This document shows, piece by piece, positions 1 through 8,333 of a stretch of DNA of 64,000 nt (position 1 is its first letter; every line of letters begins with the position of its first letter). Source of the stretch: UBA7236 sp035439505 (lineage in GTDB: Bacteria; Bacteroidota; Bacteroidia; Chitinophagales; BACL12). The translations under genes were made by a program, and so were the position numbers. The notes under the pieces were generated by a model. The model had not been told where the DNA came from, searched no databases, and worked only from the letters and a program-made list of their open reading frames with translations. The stretch covers positions 20,991 to 84,990 of the forward strand of contig DAORKJ010000005.1 of the NCBI GenBank assembly GCA_035439505.1, read 5' to 3'.

Positions 1-90
1 CAATGCAGCTACAATTGCTCTAAAGGTGTACATCTCGACCCACCTGATAAACAAGCGGAAACCATCTTTCAATTGACTCATCAGCCTCAT
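1..90 (-). CDS. Partial CDS, N-terminal 30 codons, unidentified protein
   Basis: An open frame starts with ATG at 90-88 and runs off the left edge without a stop. The visible start (MRLMSQLKDGFRL...) is basic and then turns hydrophobic (FRAIVAAL at the edge), which would suit a membrane protein. It lies 51 nt downstream of the winged-helix regulator on the same strand, so it is probably the third gene of that operon. Too little is present to name it. Confidence 0.4.
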   Translation of the reverse strand, partial: MRLMSQLKDGFRLFIRWVEMYTFRAIVAAL

Positions 91-141
91 AATGACAAAA
101 TTAATAAAGAACTTTGAAATTCAAAGTATATTATTGAAAAT

Positions 142-441
142 TTAACTGTTTCCTTTTAACAATTTCTCCAGTGCGTCTAAATGGTGGCGGAATGCAGTTT
201 TCCCTTCCTTGGTAGCATTATAGGTAGTTCTGGGCTTTTTGCCAATAAATTCTTTTTTTACTTCAATATAACCGGTTTTTTCGAGGGCGGATATATGGCT
301 AGCCAAATTACCATCAGTCAGGTTGAGCAGGGTTTTAACAGTATTAAAATCTACCCACTCGTTCACCATGAGTATACTCATAATGCCCAGGCGGACCCTG
401 TTGTCAAATTCCTTATTTAATCCGGCTATAATATCTTTCAT
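142..441 (-). CDS. Winged-helix transcriptional regulator (HTH_34-like)
   Basis: This 99-aa protein is a compact winged-helix DNA-binding domain with almost nothing else. A recognition-helix region around residues 35-55 (VKTLLNLTDGNLASHIS) is followed by a beta-wing containing IEVKKEFIGKKPRTTYNAT and a C-terminal helix. The pattern 'domain splits into non-growth/growth state, transform to HTH' resembles the small MarR/PadR-type HTH_34 family of Bacteroidota, which act as cytoplasmic dimeric regulators. The start overlaps the end of the upstream membrane-protein gene by 4 nt (ATGA type), so the two are translationally coupled. A likely role is control of its own operon. The ligand is unknown. 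Confidence 0.8.
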   Translation of the reverse strand: MKDIIAGLNKEFDNRVRLGIMSILMVNEWVDFNTVKTLLNLTDGNLASHISALEKTGYIEVKKEFIGKKPRTTYNATKEGKTAFRHHLDALEKLLKGNS

Positions 442-1073
442 CGCTCATAGCGGTAATACATTACCGCCCCATAAATAATGTGTAATAATCCAAATCCAAT
501 TGCCCATAAAATAATCGAATAACCGGGGATAATCATACCGGCCAGTCCCAAAACAATTTCACAAATACCCAAATACCGAACCTCTGCCAATGTATATTTA
601 CTGGCATTGAGTAAAGCAAGACCATAAAACAACAATGTTGCCGGTGCAATAAGTATAAAAATATTGTAAGAGTATAAAATCAAACAAAAAATGGCACCAG
701 TTGCTAAAGGGATGAGCAGATTAATAAGTGTGAGTTCACCAGCTTTGCTCCAAACAGGCAAATTTTGCATTCTTGCTTTTCGCACAGCAAAATAAGTTGC
801 ACTGGTGAGCGCAAGGAATAATACTATGGCGGCGTCCAGCAACAAAAACAAAACGTCTTCCATTTGCACCATTACAACAGTTTGTAATGTGTACGATGGA
901 TTTTCAATATGGGTTTTGATATACCAACTCGCAATCAAAGCGCCAACCAATGCAATAATACCTGCACTAATTCCGGATAAGCCGCTTAGGGAAATAAACC
1001 TTGACGATTTCTCCATCATGGAGCGAATCTCTTTCAGGTCGTCTAAGTAATGTTCGTTCGATTTTTCTTCCAT
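438..1073 (-). CDS. Polytopic membrane protein of unknown function
   Basis: The protein has 211 aa when started at ATG 1073-1071 (MEEKSNEHYL...). A GTG seven codons upstream is less likely because it lies inside the predicted -7 box. A charged N-terminal helix (about residues 1-30, LKEIRSMMEKSSRF) is followed by about six hydrophobic segments and a short basic C-terminus (MYYRYER). Short membrane proteins paired with a small winged-helix regulator are common in Bacteroidota, but I recognise no functional motif. The stop overlaps the start of the regulator gene, so the pair is one operon. It could be a sensor or a stress-related membrane protein; this is inference only. Confidence 0.75.
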   Translation of the reverse strand: MEEKSNEHYLDDLKEIRSMMEKSSRFISLSGLSGISAGIIALVGALIASWYIKTHIENPSYTLQTVVMVQMEDVLFLLLDAAIVLFLALTSATYFAVRKARMQNLPVWSKAGELTLINLLIPLATGAIFCLILYSYNIFILIAPATLLFYGLALLNASKYTLAEVRYLGICEIVLGLAGMIIPGYSIILWAIGFGLLHIIYGAVMYYRYER

Positions 1074-1093
1074 AACTAAAGCGCTTTGGTTCA

Positions 1094-1101
1094 CAAAGTT
1101 A
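1094..1101 (-). promoter_or_regulatory. Bacteroidota-type -7 box (TAACTTTG)
   Basis: Read on the minus strand this is TAACTTTG, an exact match to TAnnTTTG, 20 nt upstream of the ATG at 1073. No clear -33 TTTG is visible at the expected distance. It would drive the membrane-protein/regulator operon. Confidence 0.5.
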
Positions 1102-1217
1102 TAATAATTCTGCCGGATATAATTATCTCGTTTTGTTGGTGGTGAAATATATCGTCTGGTTTTCAGGTAATTGCATTCGATTTTGCTCTGACTGTCAACA
1201 ATCTTGATTTTATTGAG

Positions 1218-1248
1218 TTGTAACTGAGTACTTTTTGATTTATTTTTG
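1218..1248 (+). promoter_or_regulatory. Bacteroidota-type promoter (TTG-N20-TATTTTTG)
   Basis: A -33-like TTG at 1218-1220 is separated by 20 nt from an exact TAnnTTTG -7 box (TATTTTTG, 1241-1248). The ATG of the first tandem paralogue is only 7 nt beyond the box, so the transcript would have almost no leader. Confidence 0.55.
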
Positions 1249-1255
1249 AATTTGA

Positions 1256-2572
1256 ATGAACCGCACCGTTTTTCAGTTACTTTTTGCTATTCTCCTCAGT
1301 TTATCGACCATCCCTAAAACACTTGGTCAGTTACAATGCGAGAACGATACCTCTTATTTGCGGTCTTTAATTGATTTAAAAACTGCTACGTATTTGGACT
1401 TTCAGGGAGGTTTGTATCCCAATGGGGCCAATATTATGCCCTATGCCCACAATGCGGCAGGAATGAATATTGCTCGTCAGGTATTGCCGCTTGATAGTTT
1501 AGGCAACCTTGATTTAGTGGATGGAAAAGCAGGGTTTATTTGTTTAGGCGCTTCAACAGCAGGTAATGCGTTTAACCATTTTAAAAGTGTAGCCGATGCC
1601 GACCCGACAGTTAACCCTTGCCTCAAATTAGTCAACTGCGCCGTTGGTGCCAAGGGGCTAGAAATAATGATTGATACAGTTGTAAATGGCTGGTACTGGG
1701 ACACCGATGTGATGTCCGATTTGATTGATGCCAACCTTACCAGACAACAGGTACAAGTAATTTGGTTGATGGTAACCTCAAGGATTGATACCATTTTAAC
1801 CTGGCCATATCAACCTTTTTCCGTTACTGCTAAGTACGAAGCGCTTATGCCTGTGCTTTTAGCGAAATTCCCAAACCTGAAACAGGTTTACCTCAGTGGG
1901 TTTAATTATGGCGGGTATGCCGACCCTTCTAAAGAATTTTATGAAATGATTGTTGAGCCGTCTTCCTATTGGAACAATTGGTCGGTCAAATTTTTAATAG
2001 AAAACCAGATTGAAGGCGATGCTGACTTGCTATACAGTGGACCTGCTCGAAAATCGGCATGGCTGGCCTGGGGGCCACATTTATGGGCTGATGGCATGCG
2101 CGCTAACGTGACCGACGGGTTAAAATGGAATTGTGCAATTGACTATAAGCCTGATGGGGGTGGCTATCATATGTCGAACGAGGGTAAGGAAAAAGAAGGA
2201 AAAATAATCTTCGAATATTTTAAACATGCCCCTTTTGCAGCAGATTGGTTTTTATATAAACCCCGTTGGATTGGCTGTGATCCGGAGTTCAGGGAGGAGT
2301 TTACTGATGCTTTGGTGCATGAACAAGTTAGTGTTTTTCCGAACCCGGCAAACAGTGAATTCGCTGTTTATTCCACCAGCCTTGATTTCGAACAGGCTCA
2401 TATTCAACTGTTTAATGCTTTGGGACAGTTAATGGATTTGCCTGAGCCATCCCTTGAAAACAATAATCAAACGATCAGAATCAATTGTGCTGAGATGTCC
2501 GCCGGAAATTATATGGTAGTAGTAACCACCAAAAATCAGTGTCTTTCTCAACCGTTGGTTATAATACGCTAA
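1256..2572 (+). CDS. T9SS-exported SGNH-hydrolase-like protein, paralogue 1 of 3
   Basis: The protein has 438 aa. A signal peptide spans about residues 1-24 and ends before Q. The central domain carries a GAST motif with Ser100 in the position of the SGNH/GDSL block I nucleophile, and D300-x4-H305 followed by SNEGK, resembling block V (Asp/His). Other conserved pieces are GGLYP, SGFNYGGYADPSKEFYE and AWGPHLWADG. The C-terminus (from about residue 355, VSVFPNPANSEF, ending SQPLVIIR) is a T9SS type A sorting domain, so the protein should be exported and surface-attached. It is followed by two paralogues on the same strand. The family assignment rests on motif resemblance only. An esterase or carbohydrate deacetylase is possible, and the substrate is unknown. 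Confidence 0.75.
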   Translation: MNRTVFQLLFAILLSLSTIPKTLGQLQCENDTSYLRSLIDLKTATYLDFQGGLYPNGANIMPYAHNAAGMNIARQVLPLDSLGNLDLVDGKAGFICLGASTAGNAFNHFKSVADADPTVNPCLKLVNCAVGAKGLEIMIDTVVNGWYWDTDVMSDLIDANLTRQQVQVIWLMVTSRIDTILTWPYQPFSVTAKYEALMPVLLAKFPNLKQVYLSGFNYGGYADPSKEFYEMIVEPSSYWNNWSVKFLIENQIEGDADLLYSGPARKSAWLAWGPHLWADGMRANVTDGLKWNCAIDYKPDGGGYHMSNEGKEKEGKIIFEYFKHAPFAADWFLYKPRWIGCDPEFREEFTDALVHEQVSVFPNPANSEFAVYSTSLDFEQAHIQLFNALGQLMDLPEPSLENNNQTIRINCAEMSAGNYMVVVTTKNQCLSQPLVIIR

Positions 2573-2618
2573 ACAAATTTTTATTCCGCAAGCAACTAAC
2601 TTGTCGGTAAGTTATTCT

Positions 2619-2626
2619 TACCTTTG
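2619..2626 (+). promoter_or_regulatory. -7 box (TACCTTTG) overlapped by an inverted repeat
   Basis: TACCTTTG at 2619-2626 matches TAnnTTTG exactly, 37 nt upstream of the second paralogue. An inverted repeat GGTAAG-N5-CTTACC (2606-2622) overlaps its left half and could be an operator or a chance hairpin. Confidence 0.45.
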
Positions 2627-2663
2627 GCAACCGATTTAATTTAATACTTATAAACACTAATCC

Positions 2664-3980
2664 ATGAGAAAATTTCTCTTAACATGCACCGTAGCGATTT
2701 TGGGACTAAGTGCCCAGGCTCAATTGAATTGTGCTAACGATTCAACAGGGCTTATTCCGATTACCGATTTGGGAACAGATTTTTATGAAGGTACCTGGCA
2801 AGGTGGTTTGTATCAGGGTGGATCAAATATTCCACCTGTTGGCCATTTAAATAAAGGTATCGGCATTGTGAAAAAATTAAAGCCATTAGATTCCCTTGGC
2901 AACGTAAATTATGCAACCGGAAAAATTGTTTTGGCGGGTTTTGGTGCATCTACAGTTGGTGGGCCATTTAATCACATGATTCAATTAATGAAAGATTATA
3001 CCGATTTAAACCCTTGTATGAAATCAGTGAATGCAGCAAATGGTTCAGATGGAATTACTGCAATGTACATAGGCAACGAAGAATATTGGGATTATATCGA
3101 AATATTTAAACTTGGTGAAAAAGATTTAAAACCAATACAAGTACAAGTTGGTTGGTTAATGCACAGTTCCCGAATAGATTCTAATGGGTCTGATATTAAT
3201 TCTTACACAGACTCTTTAATTAAAAGATTTACGATTGCATTAAATGCTATGCAATATTATTATCCGAATTTGAAACTCGTTTTTGTTAGTGGATTTCCTT
3301 ACGGAGGTTATGCAGACCCATCTAAGGCACTTTACCATGTAATTAAAGAGCCATCAAGCTATCACCACAATTTTGCGATGAAAGAATTAATACGTCGCCA
3401 AATTTCAGGTGACCCAACCTTAAAATATAAAGAACCGGGCAAACAAGTGCCTTATTTAATTTGGGGACCACCGCTATGGGCTGATGGAAAAAATCCTCGC
3501 GATTATGACGGACTTACCTGGAATTGTGAAGCTGAATTTGCAATTGATGGTGGTGGATACCATTTGACCAATGAAGGGAAAGACAAATTGGCAAATATTT
3601 TACTCGACTTTTTCAGAACAGATACATTAAGCGAAAGCTGGTTTATGGATGGTCCTAAATGGGCTAGTTGTGGCGATGGTCGTTTAGCAGATGGTAGTAT
3701 TATTTTACCTGAAGAAACAATTATTACAAAAGAAGATATTACTGTTTTTCCTAACCCTTCAAATGGTCAGTTTTATGTTGATTTTGATGAGGTGTTAACT
3801 GATGCCATTCAGGTTAAAGTGGTTAATCAATTAGGTGAAATTGTTATTAGCGAATCTTATGGTTCTGTTCAGCCGTTTTCGTTTTACCAATTTGATTTAT
3901 CAGGTAAACCTGCAGGAATTTATTATTTTGAGGTGGTAATTGGCAATCAATTATTTTCTCAACCTATTGTTTTAAATTAA
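2664..3980 (+). CDS. T9SS-exported SGNH-hydrolase-like protein, paralogue 2 of 3
   Basis: The protein has 438 aa with a clear signal peptide (about residues 1-20, ...LGLSAQAQ). It shares the architecture of its neighbours: GGLYQGG near residue 50, GAST with Ser96, SGFPYGGYADPSK near 210, WGPPLWADG near 270, and D295-x4-H300 followed by LTNEGKDK. The last 90 residues are a T9SS type A sorting domain (ITVFPNPSNGQF ... GIYYFEVVIGNQLFSQPIVLN, ending at the stop). Ser, Asp and His positions match paralogue 1, so both could be active hydrolases. It has its own -7 box and may be transcribed separately from paralogue 1. Only 42 nt separate it from the ATG of paralogue 3. Confidence 0.75.
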   Translation: MRKFLLTCTVAILGLSAQAQLNCANDSTGLIPITDLGTDFYEGTWQGGLYQGGSNIPPVGHLNKGIGIVKKLKPLDSLGNVNYATGKIVLAGFGASTVGGPFNHMIQLMKDYTDLNPCMKSVNAANGSDGITAMYIGNEEYWDYIEIFKLGEKDLKPIQVQVGWLMHSSRIDSNGSDINSYTDSLIKRFTIALNAMQYYYPNLKLVFVSGFPYGGYADPSKALYHVIKEPSSYHHNFAMKELIRRQISGDPTLKYKEPGKQVPYLIWGPPLWADGKNPRDYDGLTWNCEAEFAIDGGGYHLTNEGKDKLANILLDFFRTDTLSESWFMDGPKWASCGDGRLADGSIILPEETIITKEDITVFPNPSNGQFYVDFDEVLTDAIQVKVVNQLGEIVISESYGSVQPFSFYQFDLSGKPAGIYYFEVVIGNQLFSQPIVLN

Positions 3981-4022
3981 TTTATAATTATTAACAGGTA
4001 AATGCCTGTATTACTAAATATC

Positions 4023-5333
4023 ATGTTGAGGAGGATAAGTGCAATCACACTTATCCTCTTTCATTTTACTCTTGATGCGCAAATCAATTGTGATAATGAT
4101 AGTTCTTTGCTCATACCTATTGTCGATTTACAATTTGATACGTACTTAGGTTTTCAGGGCGGATTGTATCCCGGCGGTTTGAATGTTATGCCTGCTGCTC
4201 ATGCTGACTCAGGTGTAGTACACGCAAATGCCATTAAGCCAATTAATTTTGATGGTGAAATAGACACCACCTATGGCAAAGTAGTAATGGTGGGTTTAGG
4301 AAATGGCTCAGCCGGGAAATCATTTAATAAATTCATTGGCGAATATATTAATCAGGGTTATACTGATTCATGCGTGCGATTACTAAATGCATGTATGGAA
4401 AATTATAGTTTACATGATATGATTTCGCCCGATGCAGATGATGTGTATTGGAAAGATGTAAATGATTTTTTTCAGAACGTTGATTTAAAGAAAAAACAAG
4501 TGAGTGTTGTTTGGATGCAGGCCATTTCTTTTGAAGATACTTTTTTTATGGCAGAACAATATGTTGATACACTCACCAATACCTATCGCGAAGTAATTCG
4601 CAAATTAAAAGACCAGTTCATTAATTTAAAACTCATTTATATTTCCGGTTTACATTATGGGGGATATAGTGATACACTCGGCGAGCACTATACTGCTGTT
4701 GGTGAACCGGCACCTTATTTTAACGACTTTGCCATAAAAGCAATAATTCAACAACAAATTGAAGGCGATACTTTGTTAAAATATTCCGGCGAAGACGCTC
4801 CTGCAGCCTGGGTTGCATGGGGACCGAATTTCTGGGCTGATGGAAGAACATTACGTGAATATGATGATTTACGTTGGTTATGCCCCGGCGATTTTGATAC
4901 CGATCAGGATGGGTTTTTGTTATCAGGGTCAGGTCAACAAAAAGCGGCAGATCGCTTATTTACTTTTTTCAGCACTGAACCAACTTCTACACCTTGGTTT
5001 TTTGGATTACCGTACGATTGTTTTACAGAAATTGAAGCTGAAGATACTACCGGAGTTGATTCGCTTATAATTCCTGAAGATGAAATTTTATGGATTACAC
5101 AAAACCCGGTTAAAGGGGTAATTAAGTTTGTCATTAATATCGATACTCAGGACAAAGCTGATATTTTAGTATGTAATGCTTTAGGACAAACAATAGTTGA
5201 AGGCGCTTTTTATAAAGTTGAAAAAGGCAGAATATTCAGCATAAATATTGAACAACACGCACGCGGAATTTACGTGTTGTCGGTATTTGTTGAAGGAAAA
5301 GTATATAATAAATTATTTTATCTCGACGATTAA
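4023..5333 (+). CDS. T9SS-exported SGNH-like protein, paralogue 3 of 3, probable pseudoenzyme
   Basis: The protein has 436 aa from the ATG at 4023, chosen because it gives a standard signal peptide (MLRRISAITLILFHFTLDAQ). An in-frame ATG at 4002 would add seven residues. It aligns along its whole length with the two upstream paralogues (GGLYPGG, SGLHYGGYSD, AWGPNFWADG). However, the GAST motif has become GNGS, placing Gly95 where the Ser should be, and the GGGYH motif has become QDGFL, so the His is Leu. The protein is therefore probably not a hydrolase; binding or structural use is inferred. The C-terminus is a divergent T9SS type A domain (ARGIYVLSVFVEGKVYNKLF). Its stop codon abuts the convergent thiL stop with no spacer. 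Confidence 0.7.
   Translation: MLRRISAITLILFHFTLDAQINCDNDSSLLIPIVDLQFDTYLGFQGGLYPGGLNVMPAAHADSGVVHANAIKPINFDGEIDTTYGKVVMVGLGNGSAGKSFNKFIGEYINQGYTDSCVRLLNACMENYSLHDMISPDADDVYWKDVNDFFQNVDLKKKQVSVVWMQAISFEDTFFMAEQYVDTLTNTYREVIRKLKDQFINLKLIYISGLHYGGYSDTLGEHYTAVGEPAPYFNDFAIKAIIQQQIEGDTLLKYSGEDAPAAWVAWGPNFWADGRTLREYDDLRWLCPGDFDTDQDGFLLSGSGQQKAADRLFTFFSTEPTSTPWFFGLPYDCFTEIEAEDTTGVDSLIIPEDEILWITQNPVKGVIKFVINIDTQDKADILVCNALGQTIVEGAFYKVEKGRIFSINIEQHARGIYVLSVFVEGKVYNKLFYLDD
4031..4058 (+). terminator. Perfect 11-bp hairpin with U-rich tail inside the start of paralogue 3
   Basis: GAGGATAAGTG (4031-4041) and CACTTATCCTC (4048-4058) are exact reverse complements around a 6-nt loop, and TTTCATTTT follows. 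It has the form of an intrinsic terminator or attenuator for transcripts from paralogue 2, yet it lies within codons 3-12 of paralogue 3. Confidence 0.45.
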
Positions 5334-6377
5334 TTATTCCTGCTTAAAACTTTCCCATCCCTGGGCTTGTATTTTAAATAAATTATCATTTTTTGTTTTC
5401 AGAAATGTACCATTAGCTTGCGGTACAATTTTACCAATTACGGAAACATTCGGGATTTCTGCAATAGCAGTCGCATGTTTTGGGTCAATGGTAAATAATA
5501 ATTCGTAATCCTCACCACCATTTAATGCGCATACTGTTGGGTCCATATTAAATATTAACGCCTGGTCATAAGATTCAGGGTGAATAGGAATTTCATTTTC
5601 ATAAATAATGGCACCGCAATTGCTTTGATTGCAGATATGTAATATCTCAGACGATAATCCATCAGAAATATCAATCATTGCAGTAGGTACTATTGACTGA
5701 GCTCTCATCGCTTCTACAATATCTTTCCTGGCTTCCGGTTTTAAAAATCGGCCGACAATATGTTTTTTATTTTCTAAATCAGGTTGTATGCCCGGATTTT
5801 CTAAAAATATTTTTTTCTCTCTTTCTAATAATTGTAATCCTAAAAACGCACCACCTAAATCTCCGCTTACACAAATTAAATCACCATCTTTTGCGCCGCT
5901 GCGATATACAATTTCATCTTCATTGGCTTCTCCAATTGCAGTTACAGAAATAATTAATCCTTTTAAACTGGATGTTGTATCTCCACCAATTAAATCAACA
6001 CCATAATATTCGCAAGCATGGTAAATACCTTCGTATAATTCTTCCATAGCTTCCACTGAATATCTGTTCGAAATAGCAATGGAAACTGTAACTTGTTTTG
6101 GCTCAGCATTCATTGCCAATAAATCGCTCACATTTACTGCAATACATTTATATCCTAAATGCAAAAGTGGTGAATACATCATATCAAAATGAATACCTTC
6201 TACCAACATATCTGTAGTTACAACAGTTAATTTATTGGTATTGTCAATCACTGCAGCATCATCGCCAATCCCTTTTAAACTTGATGCATTGCGCAATTCA
6301 AAGTTTTTAGTCAGTTGTTCAATCAGTTTAAATTCACCCAGTGATGAAATTTCGGTTCTGTTTACTTGTTCGCTCAT
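5334..6377 (-). CDS. thiL: Thiamine-monophosphate kinase
   Basis: The protein has 347 aa starting at the ATG 6377-6375 (MSEQVNRTEISSLGEF...). The frame is open further upstream, but that extension does not resemble the family. ThiL phosphorylates thiamine monophosphate with ATP to give the active cofactor thiamine diphosphate in the cytoplasm. The ATP/Mg-binding motif GIGDDAAVID lies near residue 35. LIGGDTTSS is at about 140, GDLGGAFLGLQ at about 175, and DISDGLSSE at about 235, all typical of the PurM-like fold. Length is normal. It ends directly against the third T9SS paralogue (convergent) and starts about 117 nt from the divergent acyl-CoA synthetase. No other thiamine genes are nearby. 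Confidence 0.93.
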   Translation of the reverse strand: MSEQVNRTEISSLGEFKLIEQLTKNFELRNASSLKGIGDDAAVIDNTNKLTVVTTDMLVEGIHFDMMYSPLLHLGYKCIAVNVSDLLAMNAEPKQVTVSIAISNRYSVEAMEELYEGIYHACEYYGVDLIGGDTTSSLKGLIISVTAIGEANEDEIVYRSGAKDGDLICVSGDLGGAFLGLQLLEREKKIFLENPGIQPDLENKKHIVGRFLKPEARKDIVEAMRAQSIVPTAMIDISDGLSSEILHICNQSNCGAIIYENEIPIHPESYDQALIFNMDPTVCALNGGEDYELLFTIDPKHATAIAEIPNVSVIGKIVPQANGTFLKTKNDNLFKIQAQGWESFKQE

Positions 6378-6494
6378 AATTATTGGCTTTTGCCCTTTGG
6401 AACCACAAAATTGCATAAAGATTTTACAATATCTGTCACAGGTTATTATCTTAGTGACTATAATTGTATTGACAACGGTTAAAAAGTAAGTATT

Positions 6495-8150
6495 ATGGCG
6501 ATAGAAAGAACAGTTCACAGCCCTTTGGCAACGTTTTACAAATGGGAAAATGCACAACGCAACAGATTATACCTCCGCCAACCAATAAATGGCGAATGGC
6601 AAACCTATACCTGGGGCGAATGTGGTGATCAGGTTCGCAGAATGGCAGCTTATTTGAAATCACTCAATTATGAGCCGGGCAGTCGCATTGCTATCCTGTC
6701 GAAAAACTGTGTGCATTGGATGCTGAGCGACTTTGCCATTTGGTTGGCAGGTTATGTATCGGTTCCAATGTATCCGAATATGTCGCCAAATACTGTTAGA
6801 CAAATTCTCGAACACAGCGAAAGCAAAATGTTGTTTGTCGGAAAATTAGACGATTGGGCTTATTTGAAACCCGGTGTACCAGAAAATTTGCCTTGCGTTG
6901 CTTATCCATTTTATGGCATTACTGAATATAAAAACTGGGATGATATCATAAAAAATAATGCTCCGATTAAAGAAAATCCCGATTATCCTATGCAAAACTT
7001 GTGCACCATCATGTACACGAGTGGAACAACAGGTGTGCCTAAAGGTGTTATGCATACTTTTTACAATTTTGGATTTGCAGCAGAATATGCGTTTCCGGAA
7101 TTAAAAGTTGATAATACTGCAGTTTTCTTCTCCTATTTACCGATGTGCCACATTGCGGAAAGATTATTAATTGAAATGGGCAGTTTATACACCGGCGGTC
7201 AGGTTTCATTTGCAGAAAGTCTGGAAACATTTCCTAAAAATTTGCAGGAAACTTCGCCCACCTTGTTTTTGGCCGTACCGAGAATCTGGGCAAAATTCCA
7301 GGAAAAAATATTGGAAAAAATGCCGCAGCAAAAACTCAATCGTTTGTTGAAAATTCCTATTGTTAATGGCATAGTCAAGAAAAAAATTAAAGCAGCGTTG
7401 GGCTTGTCAAAAGCAGAACAATGTTTTTCCGGTGCAGCACCAATTTCGGTGGATACAATTAACTGGTTTTGGAAAATCGGCATAAAAATTCAGCAGGCAT
7501 ATGCTATGACCGAAGATTGTTGTTACAGCCACACTAATTATATTGATAGAAATAAAATTGGGACTGTAGGTTTACGCTTCCCGCATGTTGATGTTAAAAT
7601 CAGTGAACAGGGTGAAATATTAATTAAACATCCTGCTATGATGAAAGGATATTATAAAGAAGAAGCACAAACAAAAGAAGTATTTAACGAAGAAGGATAT
7701 TTTAAAACCGGCGATAAAGGTGATGTAGATTCAGAAGGATATTTAAAAATTACCGGTCGTGTAAAAGAATTATTCAAAACAAGTAAAGGCAAATATGTTG
7801 CGCCAATGCCAATCGAAATGAAAATGGCTGCAAATACAGATATTGGACAGGCGCTGGTTATCGGTTATGGCTTACCACAACCAATGGTGTTGATTACCTT
7901 ATCAGAAAATGGAAAGAAAAAATCTAATGCTGATGTTGAAGCCGGACTTGATAAAACATTAAAAGCCGTTAATGAAACACTCGATTCTTTTGAAAAATTG
8001 GAAAAAGTTGTAGTGATGAAAGAGGAGTGGACTATTCAAAATAATATGCTTACACCTTCATTAAAAATTAAACGCAACGAAGTGGAGAAATTATTCCAGG
8101 ATAATTATGAAAAATGGTTTGAAATGAAAGGGGATGTAATTTGGCAATAA
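6495..8150 (+). CDS. AMP-forming long-chain acyl-CoA synthetase
   Basis: This 551-aa adenylate-forming enzyme activates a carboxylic acid, most likely a fatty acid, with ATP and CoA. Visible motifs are the P-loop-like YTSGTTGVPKGV (about residue 175), the A5-type motif YAMTEDC (about 335), and FKTGDKGDVDSEGYLKITGRVKELFKTSKGK (cited here as pieces: FKTGDKGD and GRVKELFKTSKGK, about 410-435). The long-chain subclass is suggested by ELFKTSKGKYVAP, shared with eukaryotic-type ACSL enzymes. It is somewhat shorter than the usual 590-600 aa. With the acyl-CoA dehydrogenase and methylmalonyl-CoA epimerase elsewhere in the window it fits fatty-acid use. Substrate length cannot be read from the sequence. 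Confidence 0.88.
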   Translation: MAIERTVHSPLATFYKWENAQRNRLYLRQPINGEWQTYTWGECGDQVRRMAAYLKSLNYEPGSRIAILSKNCVHWMLSDFAIWLAGYVSVPMYPNMSPNTVRQILEHSESKMLFVGKLDDWAYLKPGVPENLPCVAYPFYGITEYKNWDDIIKNNAPIKENPDYPMQNLCTIMYTSGTTGVPKGVMHTFYNFGFAAEYAFPELKVDNTAVFFSYLPMCHIAERLLIEMGSLYTGGQVSFAESLETFPKNLQETSPTLFLAVPRIWAKFQEKILEKMPQQKLNRLLKIPIVNGIVKKKIKAALGLSKAEQCFSGAAPISVDTINWFWKIGIKIQQAYAMTEDCCYSHTNYIDRNKIGTVGLRFPHVDVKISEQGEILIKHPAMMKGYYKEEAQTKEVFNEEGYFKTGDKGDVDSEGYLKITGRVKELFKTSKGKYVAPMPIEMKMAANTDIGQALVIGYGLPQPMVLITLSENGKKKSNADVEAGLDKTLKAVNETLDSFEKLEKVVVMKEEWTIQNNMLTPSLKIKRNEVEKLFQDNYEKWFEMKGDVIWQ

Positions 8151-8333
8151 CTTCATGATGCGGCAATTGTTTTTGTGATTGGAAAACTGTTGTCCCTGCT
8201 CGTTATATTTTTTCTATTTTCAATTTTGTTGCGAGATAAAGTTGTTAATTTTTTTATTCTTAAGTTAATCTCTCTTAACATTAACATTCCTTAATAAATC
8301 ATACAGTTATTTTCGGCTTACAATTTAACATGT

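Noticed and set aside
4002..4022. Upstream start for the third T9SS paralogue
   Set aside because: It would put seven residues (MPVLLNI) before a signal peptide that begins properly at the ATG 4023.
6378..6557. Sixty-residue N-terminal extension of ThiL
   Set aside because: The extension is Cys-rich and unlike the family and would overlap the start of the divergent acyl-CoA synthetase gene; ATG 6377 gives the normal length.
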